Positions 26,196-36,905 of a stretch of 64,000 nucleotides of DNA are shown here, piece after piece. The DNA lies in the NCBI RefSeq assembly GCF_041052385.1, contig NZ_CP163439.1:10653001-10717000 (forward strand). Direction: 5' to 3'. Position 1 is the stretch's first letter; each line of letters begins with the position of its first letter. The notes below the pieces were generated by a model, which was not told where the DNA came from, made no database searches, and worked only from the letters and a program-made list of their open reading frames with translations. The position numbers and the translations under genes are program-made. This DNA comes from Streptomyces sp. R28 (GTDB taxonomy: Bacteria > Actinomycetota > Actinomycetes > Streptomycetales > Streptomycetaceae).

Positions 26196-28976
26196 TCAAG
26201 CCGGAGCCGAACGGGCCCCGCGACGAGCCGCAGGCGAGACCTTCGTCCCGATCCGTTCCAGGGCGTCAAGCGCCTCGAACAGGCCGAGACGGTCGTCCTC
26301 GCCGCGGCGCATCGTCGTGAGGACGGTGGCCGCCCTGCCGCCCTCGTCCACGGTCTGCTGCAGGGCCGGGGCCAGAACCGGGTGGGCACTGATCTCGACC
26401 AGCACGTCGTGCTCGGACAGGAGTTGCTCGGTGGCCTGCGCCAGGAGGACGGGCTGCCGTAGGTTCCGTGCGAAGTAGCCGGCCGAGATCTGCCTCCAGT
26501 CCAGCACGCTTCCCGTGACCGAGGAGACCATGTCGATCCGGCCCTGCCGGGGGGTGACCCTTCCGATCGCTTGTTCCATGTCGGCCATGATCGGGTCGAT
26601 CGCCGCGCTGTGCGCGGGAAGGTCGACGCGGACCATGGCCGACAGGACATTCAGCGCCTGGAGTTCGGCGACGAGCGTCTTGAGCGTGGACCTGTCGCCG
26701 GCCAATACCGTCGTCCGCGGCCCGTTCATGCCCGCGACGGACACCTCCCCGCCGTAGCGGTCGAGGTGCCGTGCGAGGTCGGAGGCGCTGAGTTCGACCA
26801 CGGCCATACCGCTGTCGGAGCCCGCCACCCGGCGCTGCTGGTCGCTGTAATGGTGGACGACGCGAACGGCGTCGGGCAGCTCCAGAATGCCGGCGATGGC
26901 GCAGGCGGCGATCTCCCCGACGCTGTGACCCGCGACGGCATGGGGCCGCACGCCCACCGCCTCCAGCCACCGTGCGATGCCCACCTGGATCGCGAAGACA
27001 ATGGGCTGCATGACCCCGACGTCTCCGGTCCTGGCCTTCGGCTCGTCGAGGAACAGCTCGTGGACCAGCGACCATCCGGCGTGGCGGGCGAGGAGCACGT
27101 CGCACGCCTCAAGCGCGGCGCGGAAGTCCGGTTCGGTGCGGAACAGGGTGCGCCCCATGCCGACCCACTGCTGTCCGTAGGGCGAGCAGACGAAGGCCAC
27201 ACGGGGTTCCTGCCGCGCGTGGCCGGGCGCGGACGCCGGCGTGACGGCCGACCCCGCCCCGACCTCCCGGGCCGCGTCCTGGGAGGCGGCGTGAGGGCCG
27301 CCCAGTTCGCTCAGGCGCCGGTCCGGCGTCGCGGCGGCGTCGAGAACCGCCAGGAAGTCCCGCATCAGTTGCTGCGCGTGCTCCGGCGCGTACAGGTCCA
27401 GGGCGAAGGTGAGGCTCACATCGATCCCCGTCGGCTGCCCGTCCCTCGTGGCCTGCTCGAAGAGTTCGAAACGGAGGTCGAAACGTGTGATGCCCTCCTC
27501 GACTGGTTCGGGCCGCACATCGAGTCCGGGCAGGCGGAGTTCGGAGGAGTCGTTGCTCTGGAAGGCGAGCATGACCTGGATGAGCGGGTGCCAGGCCGCG
27601 GAACGGGCCGGATTCAGCAACTGGACGATGTGATCGAACGGAATGTCCTGATGGGCGAAGGCCGCCAGATCGGTGCCGCGCACGCGCCGGAGCATCTCCC
27701 GGAACGTGGGATCACCGTCCGTCCGAGTCCGCAGGACAAGGGTGTTGACGAAGAAGCCCACCAGGTCGTCCAGTTGGGAATCGGCCCGTCCGGCCGTGGG
27801 GGTGCCGATGGCGATGTCGGTGCCCGCGCCACGGAGGGTCAGCACGGCCGCGAGTGCGGCCTGGACGGCCATGAAGACGCTGGTTCCGGTCTCCCGGGCC
27901 AGCTTCTGGAGGGCGCGATGGGTCTGTGCCGGGATCCGTTCGGCGGTCCGGCCTCCCCGATGGGTGGGGGTGGCCGGTCGCTGCGCTGCCACATCGATGC
28001 GCAGCCGGTCCGGCATGCCGGCCAGCTCACGCCGCCAGAATCGGCCTTGCCGGTCCAGCAGGCTGTTCGGATCCTCCGGATCGCCCAGGAGGTCGTCCTG
28101 CCAGAGCGTGTAGTCGGCGTACTGCACGGGCAGATCGGGCCAGTCCGGCCGCTGGCCCCGGCACCGGGCGGCGTAGGCGAGCCCGAGGTCCCGGGCGAGG
28201 GGCACCAACGACCATCCGTCACAGGCGATGTGATGCACAGTCAGAAGCAAGACATGGTCGTCCTCGGCGAGGCGGAAGAGTCGGGAGCGCAACGCGGTCT
28301 CGCAGGTGAGGTCGAAGGCATAGCCCGCCTCGGAGGTGAGGGCTCCGGGCAGCTCGGCCGCGGTGACCACCTGGGCCGGCAGCTCCACCGGCGCCTCGTC
28401 GGGTTCGAGCACGACCTGCTGCGGGCGGCCGTCCCAGTCCGGGTAGGCGGTGCGCAGACTCTCGTGCCGGTGGACCAGGTCTCCGAGCGCGCGCCGCAGC
28501 GCCGGCACGTTCAGCTCGCCCCGGAGGCGGTGGGCCATGGGCATGTTGTAGTTCGCGGCGGCGCCGTGCAGGCGGTTGAGGAACCACAGCCGGCGCTGGG
28601 TCTGGGAGAGGGGGATCTCCGGTGGCCGCCGCATCCGCCGCAGGGGAGGCCTGCCGTTTCCCTCGCCCTGTGCGAGGTGGCCGGCCAGGGAGGCGACCGT
28701 CGGCGACTCGAATATGGTGCGTAACGACACCTCGACGCCCAGCGCGGTGCGCACCCGGGCTGACAGCCTGGTCGCCAGCAGCGAGTGACCGCCCAGTTGG
28801 AAGAAGGAGTCGTCGATCGTGACGCGGTCGACGCCGAGCACCTGGGCGAAGATGGCGCACAGCAGCTCCTCCTTCGGTGTGCGCGGGGCACGGCCCGAGG
28901 AGATCCCCGGTACGGCGGAACCGGCCTCGGTGGGGGCGTCGTCCGGGACCTGACGGGTGGGTGCGGCGTCGTTCAC
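26196..28976 (-). CDS. unusual T-C-AT megasynthase subunit
   Basis: 926 residues from GTG 28976. The carrier domain has the serine in LGGHSLLATRL near 63. A full condensation domain follows (LSQTQRRLWFLN near 130, intact HHIACDGWS near 249, FFVNTLVLR near 395). It ends in a PKS-type acyltransferase with AGHSVGE near 685 and no further carrier or KS. The AT selectivity loop reads VDLPAHSAAID where malonyl ATs have HAFH and methylmalonyl ATs YASH. It is the last gene of the minus-strand operon, 10 bases after the amino acid:carrier ligase. An AT fused to a C domain suggests loading of an amino-bearing extender, such as aminomalonyl, for amide formation. That mechanism is inference. Confidence 0.85.
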   Translation of the reverse strand: MNDAAPTRQVPDDAPTEAGSAVPGISSGRAPRTPKEELLCAIFAQVLGVDRVTIDDSFFQLGGHSLLATRLSARVRTALGVEVSLRTIFESPTVASLAGHLAQGEGNGRPPLRRMRRPPEIPLSQTQRRLWFLNRLHGAAANYNMPMAHRLRGELNVPALRRALGDLVHRHESLRTAYPDWDGRPQQVVLEPDEAPVELPAQVVTAAELPGALTSEAGYAFDLTCETALRSRLFRLAEDDHVLLLTVHHIACDGWSLVPLARDLGLAYAARCRGQRPDWPDLPVQYADYTLWQDDLLGDPEDPNSLLDRQGRFWRRELAGMPDRLRIDVAAQRPATPTHRGGRTAERIPAQTHRALQKLARETGTSVFMAVQAALAAVLTLRGAGTDIAIGTPTAGRADSQLDDLVGFFVNTLVLRTRTDGDPTFREMLRRVRGTDLAAFAHQDIPFDHIVQLLNPARSAAWHPLIQVMLAFQSNDSSELRLPGLDVRPEPVEEGITRFDLRFELFEQATRDGQPTGIDVSLTFALDLYAPEHAQQLMRDFLAVLDAAATPDRRLSELGGPHAASQDAAREVGAGSAVTPASAPGHARQEPRVAFVCSPYGQQWVGMGRTLFRTEPDFRAALEACDVLLARHAGWSLVHELFLDEPKARTGDVGVMQPIVFAIQVGIARWLEAVGVRPHAVAGHSVGEIAACAIAGILELPDAVRVVHHYSDQQRRVAGSDSGMAVVELSASDLARHLDRYGGEVSVAGMNGPRTTVLAGDRSTLKTLVAELQALNVLSAMVRVDLPAHSAAIDPIMADMEQAIGRVTPRQGRIDMVSSVTGSVLDWRQISAGYFARNLRQPVLLAQATEQLLSEHDVLVEISAHPVLAPALQQTVDEGGRAATVLTTMRRGEDDRLGLFEALDALERIGTKVSPAARRGARSAPA

Positions 28977-28986
28977 GAGGCCTGCC

Positions 28987-30174
28987 CTACAGTCCGGTTC
29001 CGGCGCGGACAGGGGTCGGCCAGGCTTCGGGAGCCACGCCGTACTGACACAGGAAGGCGTAGACGAGCCGCTCCAGCCCGAATCCGACACACCCGCTCCT
29101 GATCACGCCGCCGGAACCGTGTGCGATCCCGAAGGCCTCGCCGAACAGGTCGTCGTGGAAGTTGAAGGATCCGACGGCGATGGTGCGGTCGGTGGCGACG
29201 GGCAACTGCAGCTCGTATTTGAGCTCCAGTAGGCGTTGTGACCAGATGCGCCCGGAGGTGTCCGTACCGCAGAAGAACGGGTCGTTGCCCACGGCGCAGA
29301 AGCCGCTCAGGCCGAGAGACTCGACGTAGGCAAACATGTTGCGCATGAAGCGTTCGCGGGCGCCGAGGACCTCCTCCCGCGTCCCCATGAACACGATCTC
29401 CCGGATGGTGAAGTCCCACAACCGTTCCATGGTGGCGGAGTAGGCGGCCTCGAAACGGAAGGACTTGCCCCGGGCCGTGACGACATGCAGCCTGTCCGAG
29501 GCGAGGGTGCGCCCCTTGTACTGGTGGAAGGTGTGGTAACACATCGTGGGCGGCAGGCAGTAGTCCACGTTGTCGCAGTGTTCCAGCACGCCGGCGTCGA
29601 TGCCCGAGTCGGCGTACGTCGCCTGAAAGGCACGGTAGACGTCGATGTCGTTGCGCAATCGGCTGACGAACATCAGATGCTGCGGAAAAGCCTTGAAATA
29701 GCCGGAGGTCTGAAGCGCCGTGGTGCTGATGAGTGTGGGGTACCGCTGTTCCAGAGCGGTGAAGTCCTGCGCGAGGATCTCGCGCACGGCGGTGTCGAAG
29801 TAGGCCAGGAGGGACAGCAAGGGCTCGCCCATGGCGACCTGGCCCTCACCCGCCTTGCTCACCGCGCCCGCCGCCACGAGTTGCTCGAACACGTCCTCCT
29901 GAGCTGAACGCTGATGGGGTGACGTCCAGATCGCCTTGGGCGGTGTCACCCACTGCTTGCGTACGTCGTTGTCGACCACGAAGTTGACCTTCTCGGTCAG
30001 CACATCGCGGGCGGGGGAGCCGTTGGTGACGAGAGCCACCCCACGTATCTCCCCCTCCGCGCGGACGAGTTCGAAGCCGGTGATGTCCGGTGACACGAAG
30101 AAGAGGCGGCGTTCGATCTCCGGTGCCAGCGCTTCGGGCAGCGGGGTGTGCAGGTCGATGTGGGTGTGCGTCAC
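28987..30174 (-). CDS. aminoacyl-tRNA-synthetase-like amino acid:[carrier protein] ligase
   Basis: 395 residues. It has the class II aaRS catalytic core without a tRNA-binding domain. Motif 2 appears as SFRFEAAYSATMERLWDF near 245 and motif 3 as SGCVGFGLERLVYAFL near 365. Cysteines in TMCYHTF (near 219) and SGCVG match the Cys-Glu-Cys zinc site of atypical seryl-tRNA synthetases and of Bll0957-type ligases that charge glycine or alanine onto carrier proteins. It directly follows a discrete ACP gene, its likely partner. GTG 30174 has GGAG 8 bases upstream. The probable reaction is ATP-dependent loading of an amino acid, serine if the aminomalonyl model is right. Confidence 0.8.
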   Translation of the reverse strand: MTHTHIDLHTPLPEALAPEIERRLFFVSPDITGFELVRAEGEIRGVALVTNGSPARDVLTEKVNFVVDNDVRKQWVTPPKAIWTSPHQRSAQEDVFEQLVAAGAVSKAGEGQVAMGEPLLSLLAYFDTAVREILAQDFTALEQRYPTLISTTALQTSGYFKAFPQHLMFVSRLRNDIDVYRAFQATYADSGIDAGVLEHCDNVDYCLPPTMCYHTFHQYKGRTLASDRLHVVTARGKSFRFEAAYSATMERLWDFTIREIVFMGTREEVLGARERFMRNMFAYVESLGLSGFCAVGNDPFFCGTDTSGRIWSQRLLELKYELQLPVATDRTIAVGSFNFHDDLFGEAFGIAHGSGGVIRSGCVGFGLERLVYAFLCQYGVAPEAWPTPVRAGTGL

Positions 30175-30255
30175 GTGTGTACTCCTCGCCTGGGAGAGGG
30201 AAACGAGGCCGGCGGGCGTGACGGGCGGTGGAGAGCCACGCCCGCCGGACGGGAT

Positions 30256-30501
30256 TCAGACGACGGTCTTCGCGGTGACGAGGCGGACGAGGCCGTCCAC
30301 CGTGCGGAAGTTGTCGAAGTCCATGTCCTCGGGCCGCAGAGCCAGTCCGAGGTCCCTCTCCAGGAACTGCGCGAGCTGCATGGCGAAGAGGGAGTTGACG
30401 TACCCCAGGGCGAAGAAGTCGTCGCTATCGGCGAGAGGCTGGCCTGCCAGCTGGGGGGCGAGGAACTCCCGGATGCGCTGTCGGGCGTCGTCATGTGTCA
30501 T
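30256..30501 (-). CDS. discrete acyl carrier protein (extender-unit type)
   Basis: 81 residues. The attachment serine lies in LGYVNSLFAMQL; the VNSLFA variant of the usual DSL motif is characteristic of FkbJ/ZmaH-type carriers that hold methoxymalonyl or aminomalonyl units during synthesis. ATG 30501 has GGAG 8 bases upstream. It lies between the hydroxyacyl dehydrogenase (28-base gap) and the ligase gene (81-base gap). It would carry the amino acid while it is oxidised to the malonyl-type extender. Confidence 0.88.
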   Translation of the reverse strand: MTHDDARQRIREFLAPQLAGQPLADSDDFFALGYVNSLFAMQLAQFLERDLGLALRPEDMDFDNFRTVDGLVRLVTAKTVV

Positions 30502-30529
30502 GTTCGGCTCTCCTGTGCGATGGGTGATG

Positions 30530-31381
30530 TCAGTAGACGTAGAAACCGCGTCCTGCCTTGCGCCCCAGCAGTCCGGCGTCGACCATCCGCAGCAGGAGCG
30601 GGGCCGGCCGGTACTTGGTGTCACGGAAGCTCTCGTACAGGACGGTGATCGAGTTCAGGATCGTGTCGAGGCCGATGAGGTCAGCGGTTTCCAGCGGACC
30701 CATCTTGTGGCCGAAGCAGCCCTTGAACATCTTGTCGACGTCCTCGGCCGAAGCGACCTGGTCCTGCACGCAGAAGATCGCCTCGTTGATAGTCGGCATC
30801 AGCACCCTGTTGGTCACGAAGCCCGGGGCGTTGCCGACCACGATGCCCTCCTTGCCGAGTTCCCGCAGCAGCCCCAGGGCGGTGCTCAGGGTGTCGTTCG
30901 AAGTGAAATGACCCCTGACGACCTCGACCGTGTCCATCAAGGGCACCGGATTCATGAAATGCAGCCCGATGACCTCGGACGGACGTCGGGTCACCGATCC
31001 CACTCGGGTGATCGGAACCGCTGACGTGTTCACCCCGAATATCACTCCAGGACGGCACAGGGCGTCGATCTCCTCGTACACCTCGCGCTTCACGGACCAG
31101 TTCTCGGTGACGTTCTCCACCACGAAGTCGACGTCGGCCAGGGCCGTCAGACCGGTGTCGCAGCGGATGCGGTCCCGGACGGTGTCGGCGCCGTCCTTGA
31201 GCGTGCTCACGCCGAGCATCTCGTTGACCAGCAGATCGCGCCGGATCTGTGCCATCGCGCTGTCGAGCTGACTGTGTGACACGTCGACGAGGACTACCTC
31301 GATGCCCGCCTCGGCAAAGGACTGGGCGACCCCCCGGCCGATGGTCCCGGCCCCGACCACCCCTACTGTGCGCACGCTCAC
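30530..31381 (-). CDS. 3-hydroxyacyl-CoA dehydrogenase-like enzyme (FkbK/ZmaG type)
   Basis: 283 residues. The N-terminal NAD-binding motif VGVVGAGTIGRGVAQSF is followed by VVENVTENWSVK near 90, the family segment VIGLHFMNPVP near 140 with the catalytic His, and APGFVTNRVLMP near 185. In extender-unit pathways this family oxidises the beta-hydroxyl of a carrier-bound acid to an aldehyde. Together with the neighbouring ACP and ligase it would act on seryl-ACP. It begins 15 bases after the stop of the last PKS gene, so it is in the same transcript. Confidence 0.88.
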   Translation of the reverse strand: MSVRTVGVVGAGTIGRGVAQSFAEAGIEVVLVDVSHSQLDSAMAQIRRDLLVNEMLGVSTLKDGADTVRDRIRCDTGLTALADVDFVVENVTENWSVKREVYEEIDALCRPGVIFGVNTSAVPITRVGSVTRRPSEVIGLHFMNPVPLMDTVEVVRGHFTSNDTLSTALGLLRELGKEGIVVGNAPGFVTNRVLMPTINEAIFCVQDQVASAEDVDKMFKGCFGHKMGPLETADLIGLDTILNSITVLYESFRDTKYRPAPLLLRMVDAGLLGRKAGRGFYVY

Positions 31382-31396
31382 GCCGTACCGCCTTTC

Positions 31397-34300
31397 TCAA
31401 GAGAGGGAGCCGTCCATGGCTCCGGAACCTTCGCGGTCAAGGTGCTTGGCCAGCTCCGCGACCGTCTCGTACGTGTAGAGATCCGCCATCGACACCCGGA
31501 CCTGCATCAGCTTCTGGATCCGCTGCGCCAGCCGCAGCCCGCCAGCGAATCGACCCCGAGCGCGAAGGAACTGTCGTGGACGTTCAGTTCGGCCAGACCC
31601 AGCTCAGTGGCCCAGATGTGGGCGAGCGTTCGCTCGGTCCCGGTGTACGTGTCCTCTTTGTTGCCCAGGAGCCTGAGCCGTGCGGGATCGTCGCCGCTGC
31701 GCGCGGTGTCCGCCGGGGGTGCCGCGGAGTCCTGTGCGGATGCCGCGGCCCGGCGGATCGGCTCGGACAGCACGACATGGCCGCGGTCCACCAACGCGGC
31801 GAGGGGGCCGTCGGCCCGGGCGAGCCGCGGAGAGTTGATCTCGCCCACGATGACCGACCGGCCCGACGAGGAGAGGATCTCCTCGTAGCTGCTCAGCGCC
31901 TCCTCGACGGGGAGAGAGCGGAAGAAGCCCTGGTCCCGCGGTACTCCGTGGTCGAAGGCCATACCGACATCGAGCCAGTCGCTCCAGCCGATCGTCACCG
32001 TCCTGCGGCCACGCGCTGAGCGCTCGTCGGCGAAGTGGTCGAGGTAGCTGTTCGCCGCGGTGTAATCGCCTTGGCCCGCGGCTCCGAAGACCGAGACCGT
32101 CGAACCGAAATTCACCATGAGCTTCGGCGGGGCGTCGCGCGTGACGAGGTCCAGCACCGCGGCGCCGAGTACCTTGGGTGCCAGGGTGCGCCGGAAGGTC
32201 TCGGGGTCCTTGCGGAAGAGGAAACCGTCCCCTGCCACGCCGGCCGCGTGCACCACGTAGTCGACCGCTCCCAGCTCGCCGCGGACGAGCCGGACGATCT
32301 CCGTCATCCGCGCCGGATCCACGACATCGGCGCTGTAGGTGCGGACCTCCGCCCCGCTGCCGGCCAGCTCGCGCAGGATCCCGATCCGCCGCCGCAGCGC
32401 GGGGTCGACGACCTCGTCCCACCGCTCCCGGGGCGGCATTTGCGTACGGCCGACCAGAGCCAGGCGTATTCCTGGGACGGTACGGCTCAGGTGACGGGCG
32501 ACCGCCAGGCCGAGGCCGCCGAGTCCGCCCGTGATGAGGACGACATCGCCTGCTCGGACGTGCGGGATGTCAGGGTCTTTCTTCAGCTGGACGGGAACCA
32601 GCTGGGCGACATGGCGTACCCCGTCGCGCAGGGCCACGGTCGCGGGGGTGCGCACGCCGAGAAGTTCGGCGCACACGGCGTCGGCGCCGGTGTTCCCGCA
32701 GACGTCGACGCAGAGCACGCCCAGCCCGTCGTTCTCCAGCGCCGCCACCTTGGCGAGGCCGAACAACGTGGCGTGCACGGCCTCCGTCGCGCTCTCACGG
32801 CCCGTCACCCGGGCGACGGACGGGGCGACGACACTGAGCCGGTCCGGCATGGCGCCGTGTCCGGAGAGGCACTGGAGCAGGTGGAACAGGCTGTGGACGC
32901 CCCGTGACAGCTGTGCGTCGAGGATCGCCGGCTCGTCGTGGAGACGTGGGTCCACCGGCCCGGCGACGTGCACCACCTCGTCGAACACCGGGCCGCCGAG
33001 CGCGTCGAGCAGCCGGCCGAACCCGTCAGGCGTGGGCGGCACACGGTAGCGGCCGGCGTCCACCGCCGACCAGGAATCGTCGAGCGTTGCCTCGGCGACA
33101 TCGACGCCGTGCGCGCGCAGGGCCTCGCCGAGCTGCCCGGCCATGCCGTTGTCCTCTCCCACCAGCAGTACACGGCGAATGCCCGCCGGCGTCCCGGTGG
33201 GCGCGGGCGCCTGGACCCAGCGAAGGGCGTGGTGGCGGGCGTGTGGACGCAGTTGGGCCACGGTGCGCCGTGCGTCGGTGACGCGCTTGACGGTGAATCC
33301 GGTGATCTCGACGGCCACCGCTCCGGATTCGTCGCAGACCAGCACGTCGGTCTTGCGCACCTCGCCGTCGCCGCCGTGGTCCGCGTGCGGTCGGGCATAG
33401 CTGATCCCACGCCGCGGCAGCGCGGTGTGGATGCGCAGCGAGTCGTAGCCGACGGGCAGGAAGAACCCGCGGTCCTCGCGTGCCCGGAGCGAGTTGGCGG
33501 CGCTCCGCAGGACCGCGAAGCCGTGGAATCCGGTGGCCAGGTCGAGCAGCGCGGGGTGCAGGGTGTGATCGCGGCACTCGGACGCGTACTCCTCGGGGAG
33601 GTCCAGCTCTCCGAGCGCGCGGCGCACGCCCACCCGAACCGTCCGCAGACTCCCCTGCCAGCGGTGGCCGAACTCCATGGTCGTGTGCTCGGCCTGGTGC
33701 GCCGCGGTGTCCACAGTGTCCAGCACACACTCCGCCCGCAGTGCCGCCACGTCACGCTGGCGAGGCTTCTCCGGATGCGGGAGGACGCTCACCGTCCCCT
33801 GGACATGCAGGGTCCATGTGTCGTCCCGGGGTTCGTGGCTCGCCACGGTGAACGTGGCCAGGCCGTCACCGGCCTCACGCACGGTGGTGTGCACCGTGCG
33901 GGACGTTCCCTCCTGCACCAGCAGCGGGACGAGGAAGGTGACGTCACGAATCTCCGTGGCCGGTAGCCCGAGCAGAGTCTCCGCGGCGGCACGGCCCATG
34001 TCGAGATACGTCGTGCCGGGCACGATCGCCTCACCGAGCAGTTTGTGCTCTGACAGGACCCAGTGCCGGTCCACCGCGAACTCGGTGAGGAAGACGCACT
34101 GGTCCATCGACCGCACCAGGAGGCTGTCGAGCAGGGGATGCGGTCCGGGAGTGGCACGCGGCGCGGCTGTCTGCGGAGTGGCTGTGTCGATCCAGTGGTG
34201 TTTGGGGTTGAGGGGGTGGGTGGGGAGGGGGATGTGGTGGTGGGTGTGTGGGGGGTGGTAGGTGGTCCAGTTGGGTGTGGTGCGTGGAGCCAGAGGTGGT

Positions 34301-36905
34301 GGAGGGTTTTGTGTATGTGGTGGGTGGGGGGGTGGTTGGTGTGGGGGTGGGGAGTGAGGTGTGGGTGTGGGTTTGGTGTGGTGGTGGGTGGTGAGGGTGC
34401 GTCGGGTGAGGTTGGTGAGGGTGTGTCCGGGGCCGAGAGGTAGGTCGGTGGCGGGGTGTGGCGGGGGGTGTTGGGTGGTGGTGATGCTGGTGGCGAATTC
34501 GACGGTGGTGCGGATGTGTTGGGCCCAGTAGTGGGGGTCGGTGGCTTGTTGGGGGGTGAGGGGTTGGCCGGTGGTGTTGGAGATGAGGGGGTGGTGGGGG
34601 GTGTTTTGGGGGTGTTGGCGACGGCGGTGGTGAATTCGTCGAGGATGGGGTCCATGAGGGGGGAGTGAAGGCGTGGTGGGTGTTGAGGGTGTGGGTGGTT
34701 CCAGCCGCGTTGGTGGGCGTGGGTGGTGAATTGGTGGATGGCGTGGGGTGGGCCGGAGATGACGCAGTCGTGGGGGCCGTTGTGGGCGGCGAGGGAGGTG
34801 TGTGGGGGGAGGGCGGCTTGGACGCTGTCGCGGTCGGCGAGGACGTGGAGCATGGTTGCCGGGGGGGTTGGTTTTGCATGAGGCGGGCGCGGAGGGTGAT
34901 GAGGGTGAGGGCGTCGGGGGAGGGTGAAGATGCCGGCGGTGGTGGCGGCGGTCCATTCGCCGAGGCTGTGGCCGATGGGGTGTGGGGGGTGATGCCCCAG
35001 TGTTTCCAGAGTTGGGTGTGAGGGCGTTATTGGAGGGTGAAGAGGGCGGGTTGGGCCCATTGGGTTTGGTTGAGGAGGTGGGTGTGGTTGTTGTTCCAGA
35101 GGATGTCGCGGATGTCCGGTGTGGTATGAGGGGGTGAGGTGGGTGGTGCATTCGTCGATGGCGTGGCGGAAGGGGGGTGGTGTTGGGAGGCCGTGGGCCA
35201 TGTGGGGGTGTTGGGAGCCTTGGCCGGTGTAGAGAGGAAGACGAGGGTGGTGTGTCGTAGGGGGTGTGGTGGGTGGTGGTGTGGTGGGGGTCGCGGGTTT
35301 CGAGGGCGGTGGCGATGTGTCGGGGGTGGTGCCGGTGACGGTGCGGCGGTGGGGGAAGGTGTGGCGGCCGTGGGCGAGGGTGTAGGCGGTGTGGGTGAGG
35401 TTGGGTTGGTGGGTGCGGAGGTGGTGGGCGAGGTTGTCTGTTGCTTGTTCGAGGGCTTGGGGGGTGCGGGCGGAGAGGATGAGGGTGTGGGGGAGGTCAG
35501 GGATGCCAGAGGTGCCGGGGATATCGCGGTGTCGGTGTGGGTGTCAGCGATGGGTGTGGTGTCAGAGGTGCCGGGATGGTGGGGGTGGGGGGTGGTTCTT
35601 CGATGATGAGGTGGGCGTTGGTGCCGCCGAAGCCGAAGGCGCTGATGCCGGCTCGGCGTGGTGTGGTGGTGGGTGGCCAGGGGGTGGGGTGGTGGTGTGA
35701 TGTGGAAGGGGGTGTGGTGGAGGTTGGTGTCGGGGTTGGGGGTGTGGTGGTTGAGGGTGGGGGGCAGGAGGTGGTGTTTGAGGGCGGGACGGTTTTGATG
35801 AGGCCGGCGATGCCTGCTGCGGCGTCGAGGTGTCCGATGTTTCCCTTGACGGTGCCCAGGACGCAGTCGCCTCGTCCGCCGAACGCCCGCTCCAACGCCT
35901 GAACCTCGATGGAGTCACCGATCAGCGTGCCGCTTCCATGCGCTTCCACATAGTCGATGTCCTCCGAGGCGACCTGCGCCGTGTTCATCGCCTCGGCGAT
36001 CACGGCGGCCTGACCGGCGACGGTGGGCGCCGTGAAACTCGCCTTCTGAGCGCCGTCGTTGGTGACGGCGGAGCCCTTGATGACGAGCGTGGATGGTTTG
36101 TCCCGTCGGCGAGGGCGTCCTCCAGCCGCTTCAGCACGACCACTCCCACGCCGTTGCCGAAGACCGTCCCGCGCGCCTGCGCGTCGAACGGGCGGACATG
36201 GCCGTCCGGTGAGAGGAACGAACCCTCCTGATGGAGGTAGCCCCGGTTCTCGGGGACCTTGTAGGCGACCGCGCCCGAGAGCGCCATGTCGCACTCGTAG
36301 GCGAGCAGGCTCTGGCAGGCGGTGTGCACGGCGACCAGCGAAGTGGAGCACGCGGTCTGTACCGGGATGCTCGGACCCGTGAGATTCAGCTTGTGGGACA
36401 CCCGGCTTGCGAGGAACGCCAACTCGAAGCCCAGACCGGCGTTCTCTGTTCTGAGTACCTCGCCCTGACTCCAGTTGCTGTAGATGTTCTCCAGTAGGCC
36501 GACGTTCGGCGCCGGCGTAGACGCCGATGGTGCCGTCGTACTGTGCGGAGTCGTAGCCGGCGTTCTCCAGTGCCTGCCAGGCGGTCTCCAGGAAGAGGCG
36601 GTGCTGGGGGTCCATGAGCTGGGCTTCGCGGGCGGTGTATCCGAAGAACTCGGCGTCGAAGAGGCCGGCGTCCTGGAAGCGTGGTCCGGCCTTGACGAAG
36701 TCGGGTCGGTTGAAGGTTTCCGGTGGTACTCCCGCCGCGGTGAGTTCCTCGTCGGTCAGGGTGACGATCGACTCGACGCCGTCGCGCAGGTTGCGCCAGT
36801 ATTCGTCCAGGTCCGCGGCACCGGGAAAGGCCCCGCCATCCCGACGATCGCCACACCGCTCTCCGCCGGGAGGTCATCGAATCCGTCCTCCGCCTTGTCG
36901 GCCAT
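31397..36905 (-). CDS. PKS module, KS-AT-DH-KR-ACP (fourth PKS), frame disrupted in the given sequence
   Basis: About 1,830 residues if frame errors are corrected. KS from 36905 (VAIVGMAG, QTACSTSLVA) with a slip near 36090-36110. AT near 35.2-34.2 kb with GHSLGE and HAFH (malonyl type), broken by several slips. DH near 34.1-33.3 kb with the active-site pattern LSEHKLLGEAIVPG. KR has ITGGLGGLG near 32.5 kb and catalytic GDYTAAN near 32.05 kb. The ACP has GVDSLAG near 31.55 kb. A missing C near 31537 breaks the ACP; restoring it gives the C-terminus MADLYTYETVAELAKHL and TGA at 31397-31399. It should perform one malonyl extension leaving a double bond. KS and AT are near copies of the preceding module, and the DH-KR-ACP part is distinct. 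Confidence 0.85.
34190..35790 (-). repeat. AC-rich AT/linker island, copy 3
   Basis: About 1.6 kb encoding the KS-AT linker, AT and post-AT linker. The coding strand is dominated by CAC, ACC and CCC codons (the + strand is G/T-rich), unlike the flanking KS and DH. It is nearly identical to 38885-40480 and 43600-45200 apart from indels in base runs. Confidence 0.85.

Noticed and set aside
28987..31381. Methoxymalonyl-ACP cassette
   Set aside because: The ACP and both dehydrogenase types fit, but no FkbH-like glyceryl transferase/phosphatase or O-methyltransferase is present, and an amino-acid ligase occupies that place.
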